Below, piece by piece: positions 52,283-64,000 of a stretch of DNA of 64,000 bases. The stretch's first letter is position 1. The number at the start of each line of letters is the position of its first letter. The notes under the pieces are model-generated. The model was not told the DNA's origin, searched no databases, and worked only from the letters and a program-made list of their open reading frames with translations. This DNA is from Kappaphycus alvarezii (Eukaryota; Rhodophyta; Florideophyceae; Gigartinales; Solieriaceae), in NCBI GenBank assembly GCA_002205965.3, contig NADL03000610.1, positions 1 to 64,000 of the forward strand, in the 5' to 3' direction. The translations under genes and the position numbers were made by a program.

Positions 52283-52470
52283 CTCATAGTTTTAGAATTG
52301 GTGTATGAAATTTAAATTTGTCCTCTGAAAGGGACAAAAATAATACCTCATAGTTTTAGAATTGGTATATGAAATTTAAATTTGTCCTCTGAAAGGGACA
52401 AAAATTATATCTCATAGCTTTAGAATTGGTATATGAAATTTAAATTTGCCCTCTGAAAGGGCCAAAAAAT
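52283..52470. repeat. Minisatellite, three 64-bp units
   Basis: Units start at 52283, 52347 and 52411, each ctcatag(t/c)tttagaattgg, then tatgaaatttaaatttg, then cctctgaaagggac. They differ at a few bases; the third has matching changes gccctctgaaagggcc, which keep a short hairpin (cctctgaaaggg). Confidence 0.9.
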
Positions 52471-55400
52471 ATCGAGATATTATTAAATACTAACACAAAC
52501 TACAATTGCTTGTACTAAACTATCGATTTTAATTTCGATTTTAATTTCTTAGACATTAATGGATAATTAAGAACTCATCGAGACAATTTAAGTCTAACTG
52601 CTGTTGTTATGTATGGGTTATATTCCGTTATTGAAGTTAAATATTTTGAGATACAAATTGCAGCGCTTTATTTATCCCCATCCGACTGCAAGTAGTTAAG
52701 TTTCTTGCGATTATCTCAAACCATACATTTTACGGGTAAGTTAGTCTCAAATGTTTTTTCTTCCAGTAGCTCTATGGAAATTTTAGTAAATCAAATCACA
52801 AGAAATATTCATAGAAATTAGCGTTGTTTTTTGAGGTTAAAAGACTGATAATTTCCTCCTACTTCGTAATCTTATTTTGCAAGGAATAATTTACGAACTA
52901 ATTTCCGAGCTTCTATATGACACAAGATTTTTGAAAAATTTTATCTCGGATAGAATTTAGGGCTAAGAAAAGTTCGGACTCAGAAGAAGTCATCTTTATG
53001 TCTGATAGAATATTCTTGGGTTCTAATAGAAGAGCCAGGTTGAAAAAAAAGCTTCAAGTTATAGATGATAAAAGTATATAGAGATTAAAGGCGCATTCTA
53101 TCACCTTTTCAATAATTTCTTTTTATGAAATTTTAATTTAAAGCTCAATCTCAAGACTTACTTATTTCACCTTACACTAATTCTAATAATTTATACAGTA
53201 TTAAACGTGATATATATCTTTGTTGCATTAATTTGAGTGATATCAAACTGAGTAAAAATGCGGATTTCAGAATTAATCTTTTGGTATATCTACTGACAAA
53301 GAATAATAGACCCCTGACAACATTTCTACATTTAGGGCTTTAAATTATAGATATCATCATATTTGAAACCTGTTAATTCATTGCATCAACTTAATCTTTT
53401 TTCAAGAAATAATATTATACCGATTGGGATGTACTTTTGAATACATTCATTGCTTTCTAATAGCCTATCGCGATATGTGAAACCTTTTTATTAATTCCAT
53501 TAAAAGAATCTTTTTCCGGACCAGAACAGTTACATCATGTACGTTTTCGTTTTGAATATATTCGAATGAAAATTTTAAGTCGTCAGATTTGATGGCAACT
53601 ACTACATTTCAAAATTGAAGCAACCTTTTGAAGTGCTCAATATTTTTTGTCAATGTCATATCCTTGATCATTTTCTCAACATTAAAAATTAATCTATTGA
53701 ATTTTTTCAGCTTATCGCGCATAGTTCCGAACAACAAATGCGTCAATATCTGCACTCAACTTGAAGAGTTGCAATTACGCTATACTTAAACAATTTTCTT
53801 TAAGTGAAAAGGGTTGCAGCCACAATTTGGGACCTAATCAGACTATTATTTCTAAATAGAGGTTTACCTAGGAAACTTTTGAGACTCGATGCATTTGAAG
53901 TCATTGAAATTAATACCTTGCATTTGGTTTTTATAAGATTTGAAATTTTATACCCTGCGTTCTTTTTCGTCGCTCTAGCCTTTTTCGTAGTATCACTAGG
54001 ATATTCAAAATAAAATTACTGATCCTTACAACTTTTATGAGTAAAATTTAACTCAATTCAGTTGATGAGAAACATTTTAATCGATACCAAATTTTTCGAG
54101 TTATAAACATTATCTACAAATCTCATAGATCTAGATTTCAGAATTATTTTCTATGAATTCAATCGCATTGTGCTATCATTTTTGTGTAAATATTCAATTT
54201 ATTTGGTTTAAGAGCTAATACCTTTCAGTACCATCGAGAAATTATGAAAGCAAAATGTTCACTCCTGCTAATTTCATATTACATTAAGCCTTCAGTAGTT
54301 TAATTTCATTAATTTAGTTCTTATATGTTAATAATTTGATTTTTATAAAGCAAAATAAACTTTTTTAAGTGTAAAGAAACGCTTTAGTGGCTATAGATAC
54401 GCAAAAGTTGCGATCTGGGGTTATCTAAAAATTTTGAAGCAATTTCGTGATTTTTCTTCATTCAAAATTGACCAAATTTGAACCTTTTGGATTCGCAAAA
54501 CTCTAAAGCCTGAACTTAACTTTCAGGGGATTTTAATACCTAATTTAATATATATTTAGTCATTCTAATGAATGTGTTCATCCCAAAAATGGATGCGAGA
54601 TTGTAATGCTTGATGAAGTCGTTCAACAGATCACTTATTATTCCGCAAAAATTAGAAAACTTACACCTTTCATATATAGAAACTCAAAGAAATGAATTCT
54701 AAATTCTCTCAATGAAATATGGATAAATTTGAATAAATCATTCAGACAAAAATAATTGATGAATATTGAAAATAATTATAACTAAAAAATAAGCAAGTTA
54801 CTGAAACAATTTTGAGTAATTTTCACACACAAGCAGAAATTTTACGGGACGCGGAATATCTATGTAAGTAACTATATTTGAAACAAGTTTCTTGGACAAA
54901 AAGAGCACTTGGAAATAGTTTTGACTGGTTTCCAAGGGATTGAAATATTCAAAAACTTACATATTGGCTATTTTGATGATGAAGATAAATAATTAGGATA
55001 ATTAGAAATAAGAAGATAGATATTAATTTGTTCCTACTAGTGTCATTTCATATTAGTTTTTTCAAAAAAATATCTGATTTATAGTAAGGTATTTCAAAGT
55101 AGGAATAGATTTAGGACTAGAAATGTGTCATTATCCCATAATTTCACAAAATCGTATTAAAAATAGTTAAAGGTAGAAAATATTTTGCAAAATTTTCCCA
55201 GCGGCGCTGTGACACAATCAGACCAAATATTTTTTCGGAACAAAATTTAATAGGAACCAATTCTTTTCTTTTTAATTACAATTTACCTTAATTAGGTCCA
55301 TGAAACATCTAGTAAATGTGCAGTTAAATTCGTAAATACTACTCTCTCAAGAAAGAAATTTCACAATTCTTTCCCTGTAAATATTTTTTACCATTTCAGG

Positions 55401-55600
55401 CTTACTCGTAGAAATATTCTCGCATTTATATTTTATACTGTAGAGGCATCCCCTATGGAATTCAAGACCACTACTAAGTACTTTAATATTCATAGAAGTT
55501 CTTTTGCAGGATTTCTAACAACGTCAAACCAAATTTTCCTATTTCTATTTTTGAAAATAATTTCTGAGATTATTGTGTCCGAGGGGAACGTTTTTGGTTG
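52471..55600. other. AT-rich stretch without supportable genes
   Basis: No domain, repeat family or RNA gene recognised. A 69-codon plus-strand frame at 53804-54013 ends in a hydrophobic run (FEILYPAFFFVALAFFVVSL) but stands alone. Confidence 0.55.
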
Positions 55601-55635
55601 GTTTAGTGCGAATGGTGTAATGGTTAGGAGCCCCG

Positions 55636-55875
55636 CTAAAAGGTTGCTACTGCTGGATTTACAGTAAGGTTACTGCCCAGTGAGCTTTTCAGCCGACTAA
55701 ATGTGGCTGAGAGCCCGCTCAGCAAGCACGAGGCGTTGTAGGTGATCATCAACGCGGCATGTCGCAGAAGAAGAATGACCCGCACCTTGAAGTATTGGTC
55801 CGGTGCAAGGGTACTTAATAATTCTAAACTAGTTTCACGTCTCGTATCACTTGCATAATTGACTACTTGTATCAC
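55636..55875 (-). pseudogene. RLE LINE C-terminal fragment in AT-rich DNA
   Basis: A minus-strand frame contains LLRHAALMITYNASCLLSGL, matching RHAALTVTSNDTCLLTGL (29.4-29.7 kb) and RHAARLVQNNASCLLEG (end of the LINE at 29.1 kb). The island is visibly more GC-rich than its surroundings, consistent with an insertion. It has neither RT nor the 3' UTR. Confidence 0.55.
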
Positions 55876-58800
55876 CTTTTTCCTTTAGGTACATGTTTTA
55901 GCGGGTATATTTCATCTGTGATACACACTTTCGTGATATGCGAGATAATTTCACCAGTGATGGAAATTAAATTGCGTTATCCACGGCACTTATCAAACCA
56001 ATTCCGTATTGTAAAAAAATCAGACATTGCAATACCATTCAGAATTTACCGTATAGGAGTCGTCGCATAGCTTAATATCATTGATGTGCTCGTTACGGCA
56101 ACGAAAAATCTAAGTGTTAAATTGTTACACTGTTAAAAAAAGTTCCTTACATTCAAGAGAATTATTAAAGTAACTTGTGTCTTGGAAAATGTTGTATTCA
56201 AATCATTTGGCGTGTTTATAAAACTAATAGAAATATACTTGGCCTTTAGTTTACCGAACATAATTATACTGTACTTCATATCACTAAGAAAAAATGGCTA
56301 ATGACTGACTAAATTACATACAATTTTTTAAAAAATTGATTTGTGGCCACAAAGGTACTACAAGAGGTTTTTTTTAAAATAATTTAGCTTAAACTCGTAC
56401 GTACGAACGTTAATTTTTCTACAGGCCAGAAGTGTTGTCCCGCTCACCCTTTTATGATCTACACACTTAGGACTCTCGATGAAGCTTAAATAAGTTTTTA
56501 ATTCTAATGGATCTTTAGCAATTTTTTCCCCGCAGTTACTAAAAACATTGGAGTATCTCTTTTAATAATTCTTCTGCGTATTTTTAGAACGTTAAACAAT
56601 TGCGAACTGCACAGCATTTTGTATAAATTTAACTAGTAACAATAAGTTAGAAAACAATTTTTATGGATTGCAGATACCGAAATGCAGATAATAGGAAATT
56701 GTGCCGCAGTTTAAACTAAAAGATTTTTTCCAACAGTATGCAATACTAGAGTCCACGGAAACAGAGGATTGTGACACAAAAATCCCTTGAACTACATTGA
56801 ACTTTTATTAATCTTTAATAACCACTTTGTATGTTCTAAACCTTCATGGTATTCTCAGCTTGAGCCCTTACGGGCTGAATAAACACGCGTAGTGTCTAAA
56901 AAATATGCGTCTATTAATCTCATACAATTTGAACAAGCAGCGAAGCAATATTTTCTTCAACGGATACTAACTTACCTAAAAACTTCCTTCACTATATTTT
57001 GGGCATTTCCTTGATAGTTTTTCCTTAAATGGGACTCTATTTCCCCTGAAGTTTTCTTCAAAATCTTAAGGAGCCAAAATTGGCGGTATGAAGAAGGGAG
57101 TCAGAGTTAAGTGGAACAGAGAAACGCGTAAAATCAAGACAAAGGGATAAAATTCCTCAGACAATAATTAACTTTGGGGAAAACACAAGAAAGCACCTAG
57201 CACTCGTATGTAGATTTCCGTTTTGTCAACTTGCATTGCAGTAGATCAACCCTATACTTTTTTTCAGACGCTAGTTTATTTGCTATAATGTGAAGAGTCT
57301 CGGACGGACACACACGGTGATGTGATAAAGCGTTGAGAAAGTCGTGGGCGATTGTAGATCACTCATACTGCCAGTTTGTAGTGCTGAACACTATCTTCAG
57401 TCTTCTGAAGATGGCACAGGATCAGTTTGCCACACAAAATTTGCTTTTAGCGAAAGCGACAAGACAAGTACAACGAAGGGTATCAGCTCTGCCGAGGGCT
57501 CCCAGCATTCTGAAGAATCACATGTTTGCTCCCGAGGGCACAAGAATGAGCGATTCCACTTTTGTACAGATGGTGAAATATTTGGGCGCTAAGTGATATG
57601 TTTTTTTATTTAAGCGCTAAATAATGTGTTTAGAAACCAGAAAAAATGAGTATAAACACAAAAAAGGAAAACAGTGGGGTAGGGAGCATTTGGGTCTAAG
57701 GCCGATGCCAGGTAAGGAGGGTATACAGTAGAAAGGGGTACACAAGTGGATGAAAGCAAAAATTACCAAAGCCGTCTGGTGCAAGGGTTACATGAGTAAA
57801 AAGAGAGGATAAGCTCGGAAGCTGGCACAGATGTGTTAGGTTCAAGGATATCCTTCAAGGATGATATTTTGAAACTAGTTCCGGAGCCAAAACGGGCTAT
57901 CGCTTATTCTGGAGCTTCAGTAGCCGGATGGTTGAAAGTAATAGTTGGCTAGGTTGAAAATATATTTAATGTATAGTAAAGTCCGAGCGGTCGAGTTAAT
58001 GTGTAAATAATTATCAGGTAAATATCAGCAATTTGGGTATGTTAATATTCCCCTTTGCATGAAGGGCGGCCCGTACACGCGAAAATATCAGGTTTCAATT
58101 AGATGAAGAGGGACCCAACGATTGATTCAGGGGTCTAGTCTTGCCGATACATAATTCCATGACGAAGGGGATCAAGATCATAAGAAAGCTTCAAAATAGC
58201 TGGGAATACTAAAAGACTTGCAGTCCAGAAATTACATTGAAAAATATCATAAAAATTGAATCTGCCTTTGACAAGACAGGTCGAGGTCCATTGCACCACA
58301 TAAATGGACGGGAATGGATCTCTATGATGCATATATTTGCTTCATTCTGCTCGTGATAGGAGGTATGACTATTGATGTTTCCCGTTTCTGTTTATTTGTG
58401 ATCTAAAATATCTTTAAAAATTGGAAAATATAATGCATGGAGCTTTTGATTTCAAATGCGGGCTCCTTCAAAATAAATTGGTTTGAAATTTATCCTTTGG
58501 AAAGTTACTAATATGATTCCATTACTCTTGATGATTCCAGCTCGGAAATAATTGTTAAAGGAAAAGTTGCGAACGAAAATATTCATTAAAAGTGATTAAA
58601 AATTCATGGAAATGTATGAAGAAAGATTCTGCTACACAAAAGCAGAAAAGAAAATGTTTTTGAAGTAAAGAAAATATAAAGACGAAATTTACAAAAACTA
58701 CATGAAGAACAAAACGTCTCCAAATGTTATGACTTTGTTTGATAAGCTTGGAACAAGGAACTCCTGTTTCTGTGAATAATGGTTGTATTCGAAATACGAT

Positions 58801-61800
58801 ATATTAGATTAAGGATTAATATGTAGATTGATTTACTGTGAAATCTCAAGGGGCTATTTTGTCTTTGAAACACAGAAGTATAGCTAGAACCTGGAACATC
58901 CCTCCAGAACTGAAAAAACTTGATTTACAAAACCAACAAGATTCTTGGAATAAGACATATACTTCTAAATAAAGCTAATTTATCGCCATATTTAGCTCTT
59001 AAATTTGAAGTAGATCTCATCTTTCTCTCCTGAAAAAAGGTCTTTCATAGTATGCTTTTAGTCGTCTTGATGCTTGGATGATTTTAAACACATTTAAACT
59101 ACCCTTCGCCCCCTGTGACTACAAACCAATCAAAATTCTCACGGATTTACTATTATCTGAATATTCAGTGTGTAACGTAACTATCGTATCTTTTGAAATA
59201 TTTCTTTTTTTTTGTCATTTAGATTGTTGGTGCTAAACTTCTCTGGAGATTGTCGAGTGCCTACCACTCTCTCATGATTGTGGTTCGATCAACCTTTTTT
59301 GTAGAAGTGAATGAATGAATCGATAAGGCTGGTGTACAGTCCCAGGTGATTTGTAAGTCATGGCTATCATTTGAAATAATTGCGTACGGTGCCTGAAGGT
59401 GTACAACGTACAGCGACTTACGGTGTGTGGGAAAACTTGCTTTCAATAATGTACAGAACTTTAGTGCTTACAGACGTCACAATCTCTGGTGCGATGAAGA
59501 TTATACCACTGTTCTGTACTCTGTACTGTACAATTACCACAAAAGGGGGTATTGTCAAGCAACACATTTTCTGCCGTACAGCTGTACTGTATTGCGAAAG
59601 AATGATACACTTTATTCACACGCTCTCAAATTTCTGCACCGTTGACCAGCCACCATGCGCGTAGAATTCATCCTTCCCAACGATCGCAGAACGACCCGAA
59701 ATCATATCATTACTGACAAAATGTAGTGCAGTAGCAAAGAAAAGGAAACAAAACCAGAATAAAGCGTCTTCGTATTCAATATTCTTGTAATTACTTTTGT
59801 CTTACGAAATTTTATTTATACTCACAGTTTATGGGGCCAGAAAGTCTGGATTCTATAGAGGTAGTTCATTCATAAGTTTTTGTTGAATTTTTGCGGTTTT
59901 TGTTATCAATTTTTGGTTTCTCATTCCGTTTCACGCCTTAGTATACGTCTTTGCATCAAAAGAATCTTAAATATTAAACTTTTATCCATATTCACGGTTC
60001 TAGAATGTTTAAATCCCGAAATATATTAGCAATTGGAACAAAAAGCAAAAATATCTCCCTGAATATATCCAGTTGAAATAGTCCTAAGGAGTCATTTCAA
60101 GCGTTGCATTAATTTTTTCGTGTTATTTCCGTTTATCGACTTGTAAATAATCACTTCAGAATCTATAAACATGATGCCATACACATTTTTTTCTTTTTTC
60201 GAATATTAATGCATATCCTAAACATTGTGACGTATACTTCTCCAACTTTTAGATTGATAATTAGTCGAAGGGTGTTTATTAGGAGTAATTTTTTCCGCGT
60301 ATCCGAATCAGGGTTAGAGGTATATTTTGGGGCATTTGGAGTTACCAGTGGTAATTTTTGATCTCCTAAGCCTTTCTCAATTACACTTGTGCAGCAGAAC
60401 CTTTCTGGACCAAAAAAGTGAAGAAAGGACTCCTGTATTGACGCTACTCAGATTTAACTATAAACTTTTCAATCTAGTCAAAACCCATTTCATTTTCAGT
60501 TGAATGTTCTTCGAAAAACAGGAACTGCAGTCCTTTCGACGAATATTGAGGACAAGATAAGAATAAAAAAAAGAAAAATTTTAAAATTTAAGAAAGTTGT
60601 CAAGGTACGAACTACAGTTATATCGACGAACATTGATGACAAATTAAAGAAAAAAATGAATATATAAATTTCCTAGAACATGAACTGCGATAGTATTGAA
60701 TATAAATTCAATTTTATCAGTACCTAATCGCTTCAATAGTTCGATATGTCTTGGCTGTGCATAATATCTATATTATTTAGCATAGTAGATCTTCTATGGA
60801 AACTCATTGAATCACCGAAATGTTTTTTAAACTTATTTAATGCTCAGCAATTATTATAGAATGATTTGCCAAGTGAACAGAATTGAAGTTCACAATTTTC
60901 GGCAAATAGAATAGAAATACTTCTGACCTGTAGAAAACTGAAAAGCAACTGACAGATAATAAAATGTGCTCACTGGGAAGAACGTAAAGCGACATTCAAA
61001 AAATATTCCTCTGCGATGAATAGCGATAAGTCGAGGGTCTCATATAAAAAGAGGGGAAGTAATGTTAGTTTTCTGAGAGTAGTAAGAAGATTGGGAGTCA
61101 TAATATTTTTTTTTCAACTATTTTTCAACATCTACAGTATGAACATAAAATAAATTTCAAGAATATGAAATTGTTTTATTTTATACATTTTATTCGATAA
61201 GGCAACGATTAAAATATTTCTTCCTTTTTTGCAGGGAATCAATATCTTTGTGTTCCCTAGCGTTCCGGAAAATCTTTGCTACTTCGTGCCTGAGATGGGA
61301 AGTTATGCTCGCATGTTGACACCGTTATAAACAAATGTCCACGAATATTTAGCAGGTGATATTCCATATGAAGTAGTTATGCTTCCAGGTGTAGAACCAT
61401 CAACAAAAAAGGAAAAATAGAGGGCTTGTAAACACTCCTGGACTTATAGAACCTGAAATGGTATTTTGAAATTGATTGGTGTGTAACTAGGAAGAGGATA
61501 GACGCCTTTGTTCAATATAGAAAGACTAGGGTGTCAAGAGAAAAGAAAGGCCGCATTAGGGGAGAGAATTGGCGCGGCATGTAATAAAAGCTGGATTTGG
61601 TATTTACTTAGCTATTTTACAGCTATATAATTTCGGAAGACCAGAATTCTTAACGTTTTCAAATAAAAGAACTCAATTGATTACATCATTAAATTGGCTA
61701 ATGCAGAGGGAGGATTGCAATAAGGCCCCAGGTCCCTCCTCTACAGATAGTGGGACCAGTACTTGTATTCATGGAATCTAGTCTAAAATTTCAGTAGCAA

Positions 61801-62400
61801 AGAGATTACTAGCGTAGATATACAAATAGTTGGACGTTTTTAAACGCTAAAAATAGATTCCGAAGCAAACGCAGAAATTCAAGATGTAAGAATCAAACCG
61901 ATTAAGCAGTATTTCTCTTTGTATTTACTTGATAGATTCACTTCCGCTGTAATCCATCTTTAATGCTTAGATATGCCCACTACTATCCTGAAAAGTAGCT
62001 GCTCCCCAACCTCAATCAGCAAAATACCCCAAAGTTACACGTTTATATAAAATAGATTGTACATATCTTCCAAGAAAGAACACTAGATCCTTTCTCCTGT
62101 ATATAGAGTGTAAAATTGAGAGGAAATTGCTCTCTAGCAGTTATCCTGGTGCAGACGATGACTAATTACGGATAAAGGAACGTATAAATAAGTAGAAGAC
62201 GGATAATGGTTGTGAGAATTCTCGTTTTCTTAGATACTGAGGAAGTGGCATTTTTGGAGCGATAAAATTCGCTTCCCGCCGAATAAACACGGAGGGATAA
62301 TATACTGTATCAGATAAGCTGGATGAAAACCTGTCAACTTGTATGGTAGTGTACTGGTAAATGTATTTTGCAGGAGACGTTAATGGAACTTCAATCTACC
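55876..62400. other. AT-rich stretch without supportable genes
   Basis: Long AT-rich DNA. Two overlapping frames at 57333-57596 (including FATQNLLLAKATRQVQRRVS) are somewhat more GC-rich but have no domain. Repeated short gtactgtac words appear around 59510-59595. No tRNA or rRNA is seen. Confidence 0.5.
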
Positions 62401-62413
62401 AGCATTCACTGTT

Positions 62414-62531
62414 ACAGTTCCTCCCCATTACTGTGTCCGCACAAATGTTTGAGTCCATTGCGTTTGTTTGGAAACCCTTAGGACAGATTGAGTATATCTT
62501 CCAAGAGTAAAAACTTCCAAACCTTTCCTCC
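62414..62531 (+). mobile_element. RLE LINE 3' end insertion U7, diverged
   Basis: Runs from gttcctccccattactgtgt to ccaaacctttcctcc and matches the other 3' UTR copies with more substitutions, so it is an older copy. Target duplications are not clear (tcctcc on both sides at most). Confidence 0.65.
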
Positions 62532-62620
62532 ATAAGCGAGTACAGGGGAGCCGAGCAAGCATCCAAGCGGCGTTAGAGATTACCACCAAACATCCTCTTG
62601 CCGGAAACTGATTTAAAACC
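62532..62620 (-). pseudogene. Small RLE LINE C-terminal remnant
   Basis: A minus-strand frame gives LVVISNAAWMLARLP, resembling AVMSNAACLMAGL of the LINE C-terminus. It sits directly beside the reversed 3' UTR copy U7, which seems to have inserted into it in opposite orientation. It is short, hence uncertain. Confidence 0.35.
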
Positions 62621-62639
62621 CCGAAAAAGTGCAACCCTA

Positions 62640-64000
62640 AACAATTACAACCGTGAGGTTGGGCTGATTTTCATAAATGTGAAGAAAATATTATACTGAA
62701 AAAATCTTCTGTCTCGTTTCGAGAAAAGTGAGTTAACGTAGTGGTATGGTTTTGAAGAATACTGGCTTACAACAGATAAATCGAAATCATGCGGGGAAAT
62801 GAAAACCCCGGAATGAGTATTGTAAATGTGGAGGGCTGGAAGTCAGCCGAGGCTTCTCTGAGAAGTTGAGCGTCATTTCACTGGCTTTGAGAGCGAGATA
62901 GGGACAGAGCCAGGATCGGGGAGCGATGAACCGGAAACGAGGTATTTTCGAAACACTCGAACACCTTAATTTCTATGAATGTTGCAACAGAAGCGATGAG
63001 CAAGTCTGGCAGCGCCTTGTGATGGCGCACAGTTCCAAGACCTGTTTAACAGATTGAAAAATGATCACCACACACACAAATCCAGAGCAGCGACTAAACG
63101 GGAACACATAAAAAATGCACCTACCCCAGATAACAGTAGAAAATAGGGACCTTCGCAGACATTATTGATCCAACCATTCGACTGGTCGCGAGGTAAATTC
63201 ACAGCAAGAAGTGTGTACCTAAAGAGAAGGGTAGAGGAGGGGGTATAAGTGGAGCGGAGGCTTAAATTCAGCGCTGACAGCGTAGATTAACCCATCTGGG
63301 AGGAAATAGATTTGTCTCTGGAAAATGGAGTCCATAAGGTAGAATGATTAGAGTTGGACGAGAAAAAGAATGTAGTTCGACTGCGCCTAGTGGAGGATGA
63401 ATGTCAGATTTGACTGAGAACAAGATAGCGGAAGAAAGGAAGTGTTGAGGTCCTGCAGGTGGTTGTGACAGAGAGGACTGGTCCGCAAAAATGGGCGCGA
63501 GAGCAGTGATAAGAAGGTGAAAAAAGACTGTTGAGCTGACGTAAGATGTCGTGCATAGCCAAGAGTATATATTTTCCGGCCCATTCAACCAGGGGGAATA
63601 GAGAGCTCAACATTTTTCCAAGCTGTGTCATTGATGAGTTGAATGTATCGCTCCAAACGGACCGCTGCTTTGATTTATACTCTATTCAAATGACAAATGG
63701 ACGAGTGAAATTTTGATTTAATGGCAGCTTTGATATGGCTACACAACTCAGGAGTACATTATAGTTAAGGGGGAAAAAGGGGGGTGTCTTTATTGAGATG
63801 TTTGGATTGGCTGGAACCCATTTGGAGTTGCAAAAATGAATATCATAATGTAGATATATACCCTAATAAGGAACACTGCAATAAATTTAGCGCAGTACTC
63901 AGACCACATATTTAGTCACCAGCTAGTGCAATTTTAGTGCAATTATTTATCTAGCTCCTCCCTCTCGTGCAACACCTCTCTTGAGTGTAATAATTTCGTC
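62640..64000. other. No gene recognised
   Basis: Composition rises in GC again. Three overlapping minus-strand frames at 63268-63631 (for example SSTVFFHLLITALAPIFADQ) have no domain. At 62725-62810 there is a weak tRNA-like spacing (gttaacgtagtggtatgg, then aaatcgaaatcatg), too degenerate to call. Confidence 0.4.

Noticed and set aside
55600-55680. tRNA-like A-box spacing (ggtgtaatggttaggagc)
   Set aside because: No matching B box or foldable arms; the region reads as the antisense of a LINE C-terminus.
57333-57596. 87-codon plus-strand ORF in AT-rich DNA
   Set aside because: Two overlapping frames compete, no domain, no second copy; cannot be separated from chance.
63268-63631. Three overlapping minus-strand frames of 65-106 codons
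   Set aside because: All three frames are open together, which suggests composition rather than coding; no domain.

Overview
This is a eukaryotic window built almost entirely from transposable elements. It holds LTR retrotransposons of the Ty3/gypsy and Ty1/copia superfamilies, several non-LTR retrotransposons with a restriction-like endonuclease (RLE), solo LTRs, minisatellites and a segmental duplication. No bacterial operon, rRNA gene or CRISPR is visible, and no host gene can be named with confidence. The species cannot be fixed from the sequence. The mix (a chromodomain Ty3 element, a second Ty3 lineage, abundant RLE LINEs, AT-rich gene-poor DNA) would suit an early-diverging fungus or another microbial eukaryote, but that is a guess.

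Layout. 1-3500 and 10493-~10930 form one copy of a ~3.9 kb duplication whose partner is 30155-~34115. The first copy is split by a complete chromodomain Ty3 element, 'A' (3501-10492, 5-bp target duplication atcaa); the partner keeps the empty site. Next come an antisense copia remnant (10.8-12.2 kb), an RLE-LINE tail (12.8-13.4 kb), low-complexity DNA, a decayed LTR (14.65-14.97 kb) and a fragment of an unknown protein family 'X' (15.2-15.9 kb). A minus-strand membrane-protein gene (25.35 kb down to 16.3 kb) is split by a young Ty3 element, B1 (16709-24158, target duplication ccttc). A decayed RLE LINE lies at 26.38-29.18 kb and LINE tails at 29.4-30.5 kb. After the second duplication copy come a reversed solo LTR (~35.98-36.65 kb), an RLE tail, an inverted copy of X (37.2-37.84 kb), a third kind of Ty3 integrase fragment (38.4-39.1 kb), a second young element B2 (39087-46525, target duplication gttac) and an antisense RLE LINE (46.7-47.83 kb). 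From ~48.3 to ~62.3 kb the DNA is strikingly AT-rich and carries no supportable gene.

How the parts relate. Ty3 family B has Gag, protease, RT, RNase H and integrase, followed by two mutually similar accessory ORFs in the place where an envelope gene would sit. They have no signal peptide and I do not recognise them; they are the best candidate here for something undescribed. Element A carries another oddity: a two-C2H2-finger ORF in its leader, upstream of gag. The RLE LINE family repeatedly left 5'-truncated copies of its ~130-bp 3' end, with 8-9 bp target duplications, inside other elements; removing the insert and one duplication often restores the host reading frame.

Caution. Paralogous copies differ mainly by single-base indels, many in homopolymers, and some frameshifts recur at the same homopolymer in B1 and B2. 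Much of the apparent breakage may therefore be uncorrected sequencing error.
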